Of a DNA stretch of 59,644 bases, positions 34,487 to 44,298 are shown one piece after another. A program made the translations under genes and the position numbers. The notes beneath the pieces were generated by a model. The model made no database searches. It worked only from the letters and a program-made list of their open reading frames with translations, and had not been told where the DNA came from. Location of the stretch: positions 1 through 59,644 of the forward strand of contig JALEZF010000089.1 in the NCBI GenBank assembly GCA_022773025.1, in the 5' to 3' direction. The stretch's first letter is position 1. Each line of letters starts with the position of its first letter. Source of the DNA: Clostridium sp. GTDB lineage: Bacteria; Bacillota; Clostridia; Clostridiales; Clostridiaceae.

Positions 34487-35845
34487 TTACTTTTTCTTTT
34501 TAGCGTAATGGATCCAGTTTGCTTTTTTATAGTATATAAATAAAAGAAGTGCACTGGCAAACCATGTTATAGGATATCCAAGGAATACTATGCGGATGTC
34601 ATTGAAAACAGGAACAAGAGATAGAATCCAAGCCATACGCATAAAACACCAGCAACATACCATTATTATCATAGGAACTGTAGTGAGTCCTGCACCACGA
34701 AGTACTCCAGATAAAGCATGGGAAATTGCTAGGAATATATAAGCTGGAGCCAGGGTCTTAAGCATTAAGGTACCATAATAAATTACTTCTGTATTATCAG
34801 AGAAAATTCTTAATATGTTAGGAGCAAAAATAAGGAGTATAGCTGATATTGTGAAGGTGATTACAGCACTTAAAATCATTCCAATCTTTGTACCTTCCTT
34901 TACACGGTCATATTTGTTAGCACCTATATTTTGGCCCGTAAAGGTGGTTAAAGCCATAGAAAAACTCATAACGGGTAGTATTGCAAAGCCATCTACCTTA
35001 GTATAGGAACCACAACCAGCCATGGCTAAGGTTCCAAAGCTATTGATATTGCTTTGGACAACTACATTAGAGAAAGAGACTATAGCATTTTGAACTCCGC
35101 TAGGAAGTCCTATTTTTACAATTTTTAAAACTTGAGCTTTATGAAATTTTATATCTTTTAAGATAACGCCATATTCTTTTTTGCCAGTCATAAGCACGTA
35201 CATAGTTAGAAATGCACTTATACATTGGGCAATAAGAGTAGCTAAAGCAACCCCAGCAACACCCATTTTAAAGTTTATGACGAATACTAAGTCAAGAATT
35301 ATATTGACTACTGATGAAACTATCAAAAAGTAAAGAGGACTTTTTGAATCACCGATAGCACGAAGAATTCCACTTCCCATATTGTAGAGTATAATTCCAA
35401 TAATACCTCCGAAATATATCTGAAGATATAGAATGGATTCAGGCATTATATCTTCAGGTGTCCCCATAAGTCTTAATATAAGAGGGGAACATATAACACC
35501 AATGAGAGTAAGGATTATTGAACCGGCTAGAGCTAAGGCGATAGTTGAGTGAACTGCATCATGAAGCTTTTCTTTATTTCTAGCACCATAATATTGAGAG
35601 ATGACAACACCTGCTCCAACAGAAATTCCCATGAAAAAGCTAACTAAAAGATTGATTATAGGAGTTGATGAGTTAACTGATGCAAGAGCATTACTTCCTA
35701 CATAGTTACCTACAATTACAGAATCTACGGTATTGTAAAGCTGCTGAAAGAGATTTCCCAAAAGAAGTGGAAATGCAAAATTCATAAGTTGTTTTAAGAT
35801 TGGTCCTTCGGTCATGAGGCCTCTAGCCTCCGTAGTTGTATTCAT
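34487..35845 (-). CDS. MATE family efflux transporter (NorM/DinF-like, second copy)
   Basis: Twelve-helix membrane antiporter, 452 residues. The N-terminus MTEGPILKQLMNFAFPLLLG then FQQLYNTVDSVIVGNYVG is typical of the large clostridial MATE group. The second half starts with VKIGLPSGVQNAIVSFSNVV near 250. The start follows GGGGGGAT. It is distinct from the MATE at 8300, with a different subgroup N-terminus, and is a single-gene unit. Substrate unknown. Confidence 0.88.
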   Translation of the reverse strand: MNTTTEARGLMTEGPILKQLMNFAFPLLLGNLFQQLYNTVDSVIVGNYVGSNALASVNSSTPIINLLVSFFMGISVGAGVVISQYYGARNKEKLHDAVHSTIALALAGSIILTLIGVICSPLILRLMGTPEDIMPESILYLQIYFGGIIGIILYNMGSGILRAIGDSKSPLYFLIVSSVVNIILDLVFVINFKMGVAGVALATLIAQCISAFLTMYVLMTGKKEYGVILKDIKFHKAQVLKIVKIGLPSGVQNAIVSFSNVVVQSNINSFGTLAMAGCGSYTKVDGFAILPVMSFSMALTTFTGQNIGANKYDRVKEGTKIGMILSAVITFTISAILLIFAPNILRIFSDNTEVIYYGTLMLKTLAPAYIFLAISHALSGVLRGAGLTTVPMIIMVCCWCFMRMAWILSLVPVFNDIRIVFLGYPITWFASALLLFIYYKKANWIHYAKKKK

Positions 35846-36167
35846 TATTTAAAAATCCCCCCAATTTAGCAATTGTTATAATGTAAAATATAATTTCTCA
35901 TAAAAAGAGACACTATTATATCTTAACACTTTATGATAATATTTTCTATTAGTCCTTAAAATATATTAAATTTTAGTGAAAATACACAATACATAAGGTG
36001 GAATTAAATTTTAAATATAAAAAAGTTAAGAATTTATTTGGTTCTTTATTTTTTAGAAGAATTCTTGAATTTTAACTAAAAAATAGGATTTATTTAAATA
36101 ATTTATGGAAAAATACACATACTAAGAAAAAAATAGTATTTATAGCACTTAAGGATTGGAGATAATT
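35846..36167. other. Intergenic region between MATE and NERD genes
   Basis: 322 bases, extremely AT-rich, divergent promoters expected. I see the two ribosome sites at the ends and no convincing gene, repeat or operator. Confidence 0.4.
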
Positions 36168-36788
36168 ATGAGAATTATAATTGTAATAATTGTAGCATTT
36201 ATCCTTGTTAAGGGATTTTTTAAGAGATATAAACCAATGATAAAAGGGGACATAGGAGAAATGAAAGTTAAGCTTAGGTTGAAATTTTTACCTAAAGGAT
36301 ACAAAATCATAAATGATGTGATGTTAGCTAATGATAAAGGCAAAACTGTACAAATAGATCATATTGTAGTTGGGATTAATGGTGTCTTTGTTATAGAAAC
36401 TAAGAATTATACTGGAACCATATGTGGAGGCCCTGAAGAAGTTTCATGGAAGCAGATTTTTCAAAAATCTAGTCATGATTTTTATAATCCACTTTTTCAA
36501 AATAAGGGACATATTATAGAACTACGCAATCAGCTTAAGGGATTAGGGAATATTCCGATTTATTCCGTTATAGCTTTTGGAGGGAATTGTAAACTAATGC
36601 TACCTGACTCCATAACCAATGTGATTTATATGAATGAGGTTAAAAATTATATAAAAGCTTACAAAAGTGATACTATTCTTAAGGATGAAAGTGTAGAAAG
36701 GATAACAAATTTAATAAAGGAAAACAACATAAGGGGCTTTAGAAGTAAAAGAAAACATAGAATTTATGTGAAACAAAAATATAAATAA
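36168..36788 (+). CDS. NERD-domain membrane-anchored protein
   Basis: 206 residues from ATG 36168, preceded by TGGAG; an in-frame TTG at 36156 overlaps that site. Residues 1-15 form one membrane helix. Residues 25-150 match the nuclease-related domain: KGDIGEMKVKLRLKFLP, IINDVMLAND, VQIDHIVVGINGVFVIETKN with the conserved Asp and the E-x-K of the nuclease core. The basic C-terminus (RSKRKHRIYVKQK) may bind nucleic acid. The role in the cell is unknown for most family members; DNA processing at the membrane is inference. Confidence 0.82.
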   Translation: MRIIIVIIVAFILVKGFFKRYKPMIKGDIGEMKVKLRLKFLPKGYKIINDVMLANDKGKTVQIDHIVVGINGVFVIETKNYTGTICGGPEEVSWKQIFQKSSHDFYNPLFQNKGHIIELRNQLKGLGNIPIYSVIAFGGNCKLMLPDSITNVIYMNEVKNYIKAYKSDTILKDESVERITNLIKENNIRGFRSKRKHRIYVKQKYK

Positions 36789-36984
36789 TGAAGGGTATTT
36801 ATCTGAACTTTGTATATAATAATAAAGGTATTTAAAATAATTGTAACAATATCTGGATCATTAGAATATTATCATTGTAGCAGATATTAAAAATAATTTA
36901 AGAATATATAGGTTTAAATTTTCTCAAATATAAAGTATAATTTAAACAGTGAACTTTAATAAATATGAGATGAGGTAATGAATA

Positions 36985-37611
36985 TTGTTAGTAAATACCC
37001 ATAAATTAATTGGCAACATGTTGTTAGACCAGTTAGATTTGAATAAGTATAAAATGCTAAAAAGCAATTACTTTCTTTGGGGTAATATAAAACCAGATTG
37101 TGCATCTAAGTATAAGTTCAAAAAACATTATCAAGAAGAAAGCTTTGAGATGATAACGAAAAAGATAGATTTCTTATCCTCTTTAACATTAGATGAAGTA
37201 TATTATGTATATAATTTAGGAAGATTTAATCAAGAACTAGGAGTTATATGTCACTTTTTATGCGATTTCTTCTGTGTTCCTCACTCTGAAAGATGGGAAT
37301 TCAAAAGTGCTGATGCTACTAAAAGACATATAATGTACGAAAGAGAACTAAATAAGTATTCCAAAGATTATAGATTTAAAAGCGAAAAATTTAATGATTT
37401 CAAAATTGATGATATAGATACATTTTTATTATCTTTTTTAGATGAGTATAAAGAAGAACAAGATTATGACAATGATTTAAGTTATGCTTATTTTATATGT
37501 TACAATGTTTTAAACTCTATACTTTCTAATGTGGTAAAAAATAGTAAGGATAGAAAATATATAACCATGCTTGGTTATACAACTACAAAAAAATTCAATA
37601 TAGCATACTAA
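36985..37611 (+). CDS. Zinc-dependent phospholipase C-like protein
   Basis: 208 residues, no signal peptide, so probably cytosolic or of unknown location. The N-terminal THKLIGNMLL and WGNIKPDC, then VICHFLCDFFCVPHSERW, give a His/Asp set like the zinc-binding core (H-x3-D) of the zinc-dependent phospholipase C family. True exported phospholipases carry a secretion signal; this shorter form is common in clostridia with unknown function. Start is TTG 36985 after GATGAGG, because the nearby ATG 36978 is out of frame and stops quickly. No earlier in-frame ATG is available. Confidence 0.65.
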   Translation: MLVNTHKLIGNMLLDQLDLNKYKMLKSNYFLWGNIKPDCASKYKFKKHYQEESFEMITKKIDFLSSLTLDEVYYVYNLGRFNQELGVICHFLCDFFCVPHSERWEFKSADATKRHIMYERELNKYSKDYRFKSEKFNDFKIDDIDTFLLSFLDEYKEEQDYDNDLSYAYFICYNVLNSILSNVVKNSKDRKYITMLGYTTTKKFNIAY

Positions 37612-37651
37612 AAAATCACTTACCCTTAAGGTTTTAGGGTAAGTGATTTTT
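37611..37651. terminator. Bidirectional terminator
   Basis: Perfect 16-bp stem AAAAATCACTTACCCT / AGGGTAAGTGATTTTT with a 9-base loop, between convergent genes. Confidence 0.9.
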
Positions 37652-37654
37652 CTT

Positions 37655-39441
37655 TTAGATATCTTTTTCTTTTTTAGATTTTGCTATAATAGAGCCAAGA
37701 AGTATAGTTAAAAATCCAAATAATAAAAGTACATTTGTATCTACCATAGAACCAGTTTGAGGAAGCTTGTCCCCGGAAGAAGGATTATCAGTAGAATTAT
37801 TATCATCATTAGGTTTTTCTGGAATATAAGCTTTTATATCCTCTATTGTTATAGATTTTACATTTGGAGTTCTGTCATCAGCAGACATAGGAACAGATAT
37901 TGTTCCATCATTTAATAATAATTGAGAGTTAGATCTATAGTTGTTTACAGCTATATCAAAGGTTTCATTGTCTTTTACAGGAGTGCCATCCATCCAAGTT
38001 AGATTAGTTATTCTGTTTCCAGGTTCTTTTGATATGTCAACATCATATCTTACACCAGAGAACATATCATAGTTGTAGCCTCTTATATTCTCATTGAATG
38101 AAATAGTTAAATCACCATCTTTATAAGTATTGTAATAAGAAGCAGACCATTCCATGTATTTCTTTAATTGAGAACCTGTCATTTGTAGTTTGTATAGAGT
38201 ATTATCATATTTGTATATAAGGAAGCATCACATTTCTTTATATTTCCTTCAAGCATATTTGCTGCAGAGTTAAATGCAGCTGCAGCAGATACTTTTGCAC
38301 CACTGTAATGCATTTGAACTTTATTGATTAAATTTATCATTGCAGTTTCTTGTATTTGAGATGTAGGGATGCCCTTAGCCTCATCAGAAGGAGCTAGATT
38401 GCCACCTACAAGTTTTCCTATGACTTCATTAGCATAAGCAATAGCTCTATCGTTATAAGGCTGTAGAACTTTAACTAAATCCTCATCAGGACTATAGCCT
38501 GAAATTGTATTGAGTTTTGAAGTTTTATCAGCAACACTAAATGTTCCATCAGTATTTTTAGTTAATTTTAAATTTATTTGTGCTAAAGTCTTTGCACCAT
38601 TTTGATTTTCCACGATAAGTACACCATTTCTAGTAACGCCAGGAACTTTTTTATGCTCATGGGCTGCTACGATAGCCGTAAGTTCAGGGCATTTATCTGC
38701 TATTTCATAGGCGCTTGAACCAGTAGTGCCATATTCACTTCCTTCAGATACGTGAGAAACGGCTATTATTATATCAGCTAAATTATTGTTTTTTATTTCA
38801 TCGATAGCTTTTCTAGTTTCCTCAACAGGAGTTGTTACTGTATAACCAGAATCAGGTATGTTGACTTTGTCCCATCTTTCTATATTTTGAGACACAGTTC
38901 CTATTATAGCTACTTTAACTCCAGCTTTTTCGATTACTGTATAGGGTTTAAATACTCTATTTCCAGTAGAGTCATATAAGTTTGCACAAAGAAAGTCAGA
39001 AGTAGATTTGCTCATTATCTTTTGTAAAGTAGGAACTCCATAATTAAATTCGTGGTTTCCAGCAGTTATTGTATCGTAATCTATGGCATTCATAGCAGCA
39101 ATCATTGGGTGAATGCTGTCATTTAAAAATAGAGATGAAGAATTGTCTTGAATTATGTCTCCAGCATCAACTAAAAGAGTGTTAGGATTAGCTTTCCTAA
39201 GTTCCTTTACCGCTGTAGCCACTTGAGCTAAGCTTCCGGACTTATCCTGATTATTTAGTGCATAGTCATAAGGCATAAATCTTCCATGAGTATCACTAGT
39301 AGCAAGGATTTGTAGATTTACCTCATTATTTGCATCTGCAGCCTTTGCATTTATAGCAAATCCAGATTGAAACATGGTGAAGAACATAGTAAAGGCTACT
39401 AAAAAAGGCAGCACATCTTTTGTTATTTTTTTGTTAAACAA
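37655..39441 (-). pseudogene. LPXTG-anchored 5-prime-nucleotidase / cyclic-nucleotide phosphodiesterase with a frameshift
   Basis: Cell-wall enzyme that would release phosphate and nucleosides from external nucleotides. The first frame (39441-38179) holds a signal peptide (1-35, ending AKA), the metallophosphatase motifs ATSDTHGR, VDAGD and AGNHEFNYG, and the start of the C-terminal nucleotidase domain (AAFNSAANM). Near 38217 one base is missing in CTTCCTTATATAC, and the frame stops. The second frame (to 37655) resumes with YKYDNTLYKLQMTGSQLKKY and the rest of the domain. It ends in sorting signal LPQTGS, a membrane helix and KSKKEKD. Otherwise complete at about 595 residues, so the break is recent or a base-call error. 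Confidence 0.85.
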
Positions 39442-39778
39442 TTTTAAGACCCCTTTCTATAAAATAATTATGAATTTGTGGACTTTTTAAGAATTAATTT
39501 CTATTAATGTAAGATTAAGGTAAACAAAATTTATCTAAATTATACGTCTAATATGAAACTCTGTAAACCCGTATTTTTCTATTGGATAAAAATATTAAAA
39601 AATAATGAAGAGTACACCATATTATGGTAATATAGGTAAAAAGGAGGTAACTTAAAGTGAGAACTGAAAATTCGAAAATATAAATAAGATGAATTATAAT
39701 GTATATTAAATTATTTACAATGCTTTTCATAGTTGCTTTAGATATGAATGAGAATTAGTTGTTATAAGGTGGTATAAT
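39442..39778. other. Intergenic region with an orphan ribosome site
   Basis: 337 bases, AT-rich, upstream of two divergent genes. A strong site AAAGGAGGTAACTTAAAGTG at 39640-39659 leads into an eight-codon frame (39657-39683) that then stops; it may be a leader peptide or a gene remnant. No other feature seen. Confidence 0.35.
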
Positions 39779-40330
39779 ATGAGTGAGATTGTGATTGATG
39801 ATGAATATGAGCTAGAAAATGGTATAAAACTTCAAATTAAAGAAACTTCAGTGGAAGACACTCCAAAAGTATTAGAATTTTTAGAAGCTATAAAAGATGA
39901 GAGTAGGATATTTATGGCTTTATCTCAAGGGTTAGACCTAGAAGATGATAAAATAAGAAAGTATATAAAAGACACAGCTTATGAAAAAAACAATATAGGA
40001 TTGATTGCTCTAGAACATGGAGAAGTAGTAGGAGCAGGACGAGTAGTAGGAGATAAAAAAAATATATGTGCACATAATGGAGATTTATATATATGTGTAA
40101 GAAGAGATTATTGGGGAAAAGGAGTTTCTAAGGTTATTCTTGATAAAATTGTAGAGAAGGCTAAAAAGAAAACTAAATTAAAAAATTTAATAAGCATTAT
40201 AAATATTGAAAATGCAGTAACTATAGAATCCTATGAATATATGGGATTTAAGAAGATTGGAGTTTATAGAAATTATTATAAGATAGGAAGACAGTTCTCA
40301 CATGGAATAATACTAGTGCTAAATATTTAA
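39779..40330 (+). CDS. GNAT family acetyltransferase
   Basis: 183 residues, cytosolic. The N-terminal half ends in a beta-rich core (IGLIALEHGEVVGAGRVVG), followed by the acetyl-CoA site RRDYWGKGVSKVILDKIVEK (about 110-129) and ESYEYMGFKKIGVYRNYYKI, the usual final motif of the family. The Gly of the pyrophosphate loop is kept as GKGVS. The start follows TAAGGTGG. It is a single gene; the substrate cannot be inferred. Confidence 0.82.
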   Translation: MSEIVIDDEYELENGIKLQIKETSVEDTPKVLEFLEAIKDESRIFMALSQGLDLEDDKIRKYIKDTAYEKNNIGLIALEHGEVVGAGRVVGDKKNICAHNGDLYICVRRDYWGKGVSKVILDKIVEKAKKKTKLKNLISIINIENAVTIESYEYMGFKKIGVYRNYYKIGRQFSHGIILVLNI

Positions 40331-40438
40331 AACAATTCTTAAGTTTGAAACTAAGAATATATGGTAAAATACATATGAAAAGAATTAATTAACTTATTTA
40401 TAAAATAACATATAGATACAGCATAGGGGGAATACTTA

Positions 40439-41548
40439 ATGGATTACAGATGCAAGATAAAGAGCTTGAAGGATGAGATGAAATCACTAGGGGATTTGGT
40501 TAACTTTATAAATATAGAGAAAAGCTTAGAAGAAATATCTCTATGTCATAGATTCTTGATTGAGAACGTTATCACTTTGCATAAAGAAGAGGAGAGCAAT
40601 AAGAACAATGAACTATTTTCATCCACATGTGATATAAGTGAAGGTTTAATGAGTGGACAAGATAAAAAAAGAGGTGGAGGAATTTATATATTCAACGACA
40701 AAAACGCAGTTTATTATGTATTTGGAGATATTCATTCTGATTCATTGTCTGTAACTAAATTTTTGGAGAAAATTAAATTTGTAGATAGAGCTTTAAAGGG
40801 AGAAAAAATTTGTTTAATATTTCTTGGAGATTATGTAGATAGAGGACGAGGACCTTTTAAAACAATAGAATGTATGCTTTTGCTTAAATATATTTTCCCT
40901 AAGAACATATTTTTGATTAGGGGAAATCATGACGGGGGCATGTTAATTTCTGAAGATGAATACAAGCTTTGCGTAGGAAGAAATGATGGAACTACAGATG
41001 AGGATTACTTTACAGCATTGACTTTTAATGAACTAAAGGCAAAGAGGATGTCATTGGGCCTACTTGAGGATTATCATAAATTTTTTAATAGCTTATGTAC
41101 TGTAGCTTTTGTAAAAAATGAGGACGATGTAGTCATGTGCGTCCATGGTGGACTTCCACGACCTCAAAATCATAGATATGATTTCATAGAAAAGTTAAGT
41201 GACTTAAGTGATGAAACTATACTTGACAGTATTGGAAGAACTATAGTTCATAATATGCTATGGAGTGACCCGGCGGAAAATCTAGATATGAAAAGACCAG
41301 ATGGTGGCAGATTTTATTTTTATGAACATGAATTTCATGAGTTCTTGAAGAAATTTTCAGTGTCAAAAGTAATAAGGAGTCATGAGGCATTTAGTGAAGG
41401 GTATAAGGAATTCTTCCAAGGTAGACTCATAAGTATATTTTCTTCAGGGGACGTTCCAACTTTGGAGAATAAGGAAACTGCTTATAAGGGAACTAAATCA
41501 TGCATTTTAAAATTGGAAAATGGAGAATACAATGTTATAAGATTATAA
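40439..41548 (+). CDS. PPP-family metallophosphatase (serine/threonine phosphatase-like)
   Basis: 369 residues, cytosolic. A ~90-residue N-terminal helical region precedes the catalytic domain with motifs GDIHSD (canonical GDIHG), FLGDYVDRGRGPF, RGNHDG (canonical GNHE), a later CVHGGLPRP and a final RSHEAF. These ligands bind two metal ions. Replacement of the last Gly of motif 1 by Ser and of Glu by Asp in motif 3 suggests a divergent member. It may be a protein phosphatase or an Ap4A-type hydrolase; the sequence does not decide. The start follows GGGGGAATACTT. Confidence 0.8.
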   Translation: MDYRCKIKSLKDEMKSLGDLVNFINIEKSLEEISLCHRFLIENVITLHKEEESNKNNELFSSTCDISEGLMSGQDKKRGGGIYIFNDKNAVYYVFGDIHSDSLSVTKFLEKIKFVDRALKGEKICLIFLGDYVDRGRGPFKTIECMLLLKYIFPKNIFLIRGNHDGGMLISEDEYKLCVGRNDGTTDEDYFTALTFNELKAKRMSLGLLEDYHKFFNSLCTVAFVKNEDDVVMCVHGGLPRPQNHRYDFIEKLSDLSDETILDSIGRTIVHNMLWSDPAENLDMKRPDGGRFYFYEHEFHEFLKKFSVSKVIRSHEAFSEGYKEFFQGRLISIFSSGDVPTLENKETAYKGTKSCILKLENGEYNVIRL

Positions 41549-41557
41549 ACTCTGTGG

Positions 41558-41597
41558 AAATAAAAATAAGGTGTGAAGATACACCTTATTTTTATTT
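41558..41597. terminator. Bidirectional terminator
   Basis: Perfect 17-bp stem AAATAAAAATAAGGTGT / ACACCTTATTTTTATTT, 6-base loop, between the phosphatase and DUF1002 genes. Confidence 0.9.
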
Positions 41598-41607
41598 ATA
41601 TGAAATA

Positions 41608-42498
41608 CTATGAAAATAAGCCTGCAAAGAAATTGCCTATATTTCTAAAGAATTCACCTATTTTTGCAAAAAAGCTTTGAGCTTCTTCGCTACCTAGTTT
41701 TTCTTTAAGAAGATTACTTACATCATTTAATTGATCTTTAATCTTTGAAAAATCTAAATCTAAATCATTTATTTTGTCCATTAAAGATGTAATCTTCTCT
41801 ATATCTTCATCACTAAGCTTGTCTTTTATATCTGAATAGCTTGAAGTAGTCTTTTCAACTATCTTCTTAATATCTTTTTCACTTTTAGGATTTTCTTTTA
41901 CAACTTCTTTTTTTATTTCATTTATAAGACCTGCAGCCTCATCCTGACCAATTTTTTCACCTAAATTTCCTGTTACAACTAGCTCTTCATTAGCAACTTC
42001 TTTCTTATCTTCATCTATTTTCTCTCCAGCACTACTATTTTCAAATCCTTTTAGTATTCCAGTAAGAGCAGCAGTTCCTGATACATTAAATGGAGCACCT
42101 ACAACTACGTTGGCATTCTCTATTCCAGCGGTTATAAGAGAGTTCTTTATCATGTTTTCAGTAACCCAGTGTATATTGTTTATTGAAATCTTTAGGCCAC
42201 CTTTATTAGTTGGTTCTATATAAGAGCAAGAAATAGCTTTTGAACCTATTTGCTCCTTTGTAGCAGCTTTTCCTAGATATTTAAACTCTTCGTCATTTGT
42301 AACATAAACAATACTAGCTTCTTTCTTTGTGACACCAAAATATTTTAACATTGATTCTTTTTGATTTTCTGTTAAGTCAGCTCCTAGAGTTACTACCTTT
42401 AATGAATCTGCTTTCGCGGTTTTTGAAGGTAGAGCTACTCCTAGGGATAAGCACATAATCAAAGCTAATGCTTTTGAAAAAGTTTTCTTGAATTTCAT
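41608..42498 (-). CDS. Exported DUF1002 (YpuA-like) protein
   Basis: 296 residues from ATG 42498, which follows AAGGAGTGAG; the longer frame start lacks a site. A signal peptide covers 1-30 and ends AKA. The DUF1002 domain follows: VVTLGADLTENQKESMLKYF, IEPTNKGGLKISINNI, then NANVVVGAPFNVSGTAALTG. The second half is a long charged helical region (DKLSDEDIEKITSLMDKIND), and the C-terminus is an amphipathic Phe-rich tail (FFRNIGNFFAGLF). Function unknown; probably a secreted or envelope-associated protein, monocistronic. Confidence 0.82.
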   Translation of the reverse strand: MKFKKTFSKALALIMCLSLGVALPSKTAKADSLKVVTLGADLTENQKESMLKYFGVTKKEASIVYVTNDEEFKYLGKAATKEQIGSKAISCSYIEPTNKGGLKISINNIHWVTENMIKNSLITAGIENANVVVGAPFNVSGTAALTGILKGFENSSAGEKIDEDKKEVANEELVVTGNLGEKIGQDEAAGLINEIKKEVVKENPKSEKDIKKIVEKTTSSYSDIKDKLSDEDIEKITSLMDKINDLDLDFSKIKDQLNDVSNLLKEKLGSEEAQSFFAKIGEFFRNIGNFFAGLFS

Positions 42499-42660
42499 AT
42501 TCTCACTCCTTATCTTTCTAAAGTATATCATGGTAAACTTAAAAAAATGTTTAAATAAGGTTACGAAATCCTTAAAAATATTATTACAAATCTTAATATA
42601 ATAATAATTTTATTTTTACGCAAACTATTCTATATAAGTTTTAATTAAGGAGGAGTTTTT

Positions 42661-42876
42661 ATGGAAAAAGTTTTTTCATTTAGAGATGAAAATGGAAACC
42701 TAGTACGATATAAGGTCAAGGAGCATGTTGAAGTTGGAAATAAGGAGTATGTAGTTATGTGCTCAGAAGATAATGATATTAACTATGAAGTGTTTAGATT
42801 TGAATCAGAGGATTTAGAGTTTGTAGAAGATAGCGAAGAATTAGCTAAGGTTAAAGCTGCTTCTAAGGTCTTGTAA
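42661..42876 (+). CDS. DUF1292 small protein
   Basis: 71 residues with the family pattern: FSFRDENGNLVRYKVKEHVE, then YVVMCSEDNDINYEVFRFE and a short acidic tail. Family members are small beta-strand proteins with no assigned function, common in clostridia and often near the gene set of alanyl-tRNA synthetase, but not here. The start follows AAGGAGGAG. It is enclosed by its own terminator. Confidence 0.8.
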   Translation: MEKVFSFRDENGNLVRYKVKEHVEVGNKEYVVMCSEDNDINYEVFRFESEDLEFVEDSEELAKVKAASKVL

Positions 42877-42880
42877 AATC

Positions 42881-42918
42881 AAAAGGTATGACAAAATTAT
42901 AAAAATGTCATACCTTTT
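42881..42918. terminator. Bidirectional terminator
   Basis: Perfect 13-bp stem AAAAGGTATGACA / TGTCATACCTTTT, with a 12-base loop, between convergent genes. Confidence 0.88.
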
Positions 42919-42923
42919 ATATA

Positions 42924-44042
42924 CTATTTTGTGTTTTTAGCTACACTCATGAGGTTCATGCATAAGTCGTAAAGTTTGTCAGGACAATAAGAAGAACTCA
43001 GTGACTTCATATTGCTTTTTAACTCAGCTAAAACTTCAGGATTTTCAATAAGCTTATTTATCTCAGGATTAAGTTTATTTAAATTATCTATATAAATAGC
43101 ACATTTCTTTTCCACTAAAAAGTCTTTATTGTCTGTCTCTTGACCAGGGATGGTAAAAGGAATCATCATAGGTATATTAGAAACTACTGCCTCTGATGTA
43201 GTAAGTCCTCCTGGCTTTGTTATAAGCAGATCACAATTAAACATTATAGAAGCTACCTTTGATGTATAGCCTAAAATAGTAAGTGTTTTATTATGATAGT
43301 GTCTATCATATCTAGAAGTCAAATGATCTTTCAACTTATCATTATTGCCACAGACTACGATTATATCAAGAGGGTTCGGATTGTCTACGATTTTCTCTAA
43401 TACTGAAGACATATTATCCATTCCCATACCGCCGCCCATAAGCAATATAGACATATTATGTTTGTTAGATAAATCTATGTCATCATGAGCTTCTTTATAA
43501 AAATCACCCTTCACAGGTATTCCTAGTATCTGAACTTTGTAAGGGTTTATACCTCTTTCTACGAGGCTTTCTTTTGTGCACTCATTAGCTACTATGTACA
43601 AATCTATTTCTTGTCCTATATATGTATAGTGTGCTTTAAAATCAGTTACTATAGAAACTATAGGAATAGATATGAGATTGTCTCTCTTTAAACGGCACAA
43701 AATATTTATGGCTAATGGATGAGTAGAGATTATTATGTCAGGTTTAATAGAATTTATATAATTTAAAACTTTTTTTCTTACAGTTCGAAAGAATATTTCT
43801 GTAACGGGAACTATAAATTTTTTATCGCTTATCCTATAAGCCCACCCATACAAAGCTGATAGCTTGTTAGCATAGACTTCATATCCATCAACTATAAATG
43901 TGTTCATAAATTTGTCTGTTTTAAAGAAATCATATATGGTAACATCATTATTTTCATTTTCTAAGATCATTTTTGTGGCTTCTGCAGCCTGATTATGACC
44001 GTTGCCAGTAGAACTGGTCAGTATTAATATCTTATTCTTCAT
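42924..44042 (-). CDS. Processive diacylglycerol glycosyltransferase (MGDG synthase / UgtP family)
   Basis: Membrane-associated GT28 glycosyltransferase, 372 residues. The N-terminal acceptor domain starts KILILTSSTGNGHNQAAEA, the hallmark of the MgdA/UgtP group. The C-terminal UDP-sugar domain contains LLMGGGMGMDNMSSVLE, VVCGNND and LLITKPGGLTTSEAVVSNIP, with the donor-binding E. It transfers sugar from UDP-glucose or UDP-galactose to diacylglycerol, making glycolipids and possibly the anchor for lipoteichoic acid. The start is ATG 44042; a GTG at 44054 overlaps the probable ribosome site. Confidence 0.85.
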   Translation of the reverse strand: MKNKILILTSSTGNGHNQAAEATKMILENENNDVTIYDFFKTDKFMNTFIVDGYEVYANKLSALYGWAYRISDKKFIVPVTEIFFRTVRKKVLNYINSIKPDIIISTHPLAINILCRLKRDNLISIPIVSIVTDFKAHYTYIGQEIDLYIVANECTKESLVERGINPYKVQILGIPVKGDFYKEAHDDIDLSNKHNMSILLMGGGMGMDNMSSVLEKIVDNPNPLDIIVVCGNNDKLKDHLTSRYDRHYHNKTLTILGYTSKVASIMFNCDLLITKPGGLTTSEAVVSNIPMMIPFTIPGQETDNKDFLVEKKCAIYIDNLNKLNPEINKLIENPEVLAELKSNMKSLSSSYCPDKLYDLCMNLMSVAKNTK

Positions 44043-44241
44043 ATCTATACACACTTTCTCTTGTGAATTGCCATAAAATTTAAAGGCTATTATTTATATA
44101 TTGCCATAAAACTTCAATAAAATAAGTGTTAATCGTATATAATAACTCCTACAATATAATAAGTTAATTATACCAATAAACTGTAGAATTTAAAAGAAGT
44201 TTGGTCCATAAGTCATTAATATATCATAAAATCTTAAGATG

Positions 44242-44293
44242 TACAAGATATAAGCAGCCCGTGAATTTATTTAAGGGCTGCTTATATCTTGTA
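44242..44293 (-). terminator. Terminator of the ferritin-like protein gene
   Basis: Perfect 19-bp stem (44242-44260 with 44275-44293; core AGATATAAGCAGCCC), 14-base loop, beginning 6 bases past the minus-strand stop. The T-run is weak (ATCTTAAGATTTTA). Confidence 0.75.
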
Positions 44294-44298
44294 ATATT

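Noticed and set aside
38200..38230. Programmed frameshift in the surface nucleotidase
   Set aside because: No slippery heptamer or following pseudoknot is evident; a simple one-base loss explains the break.
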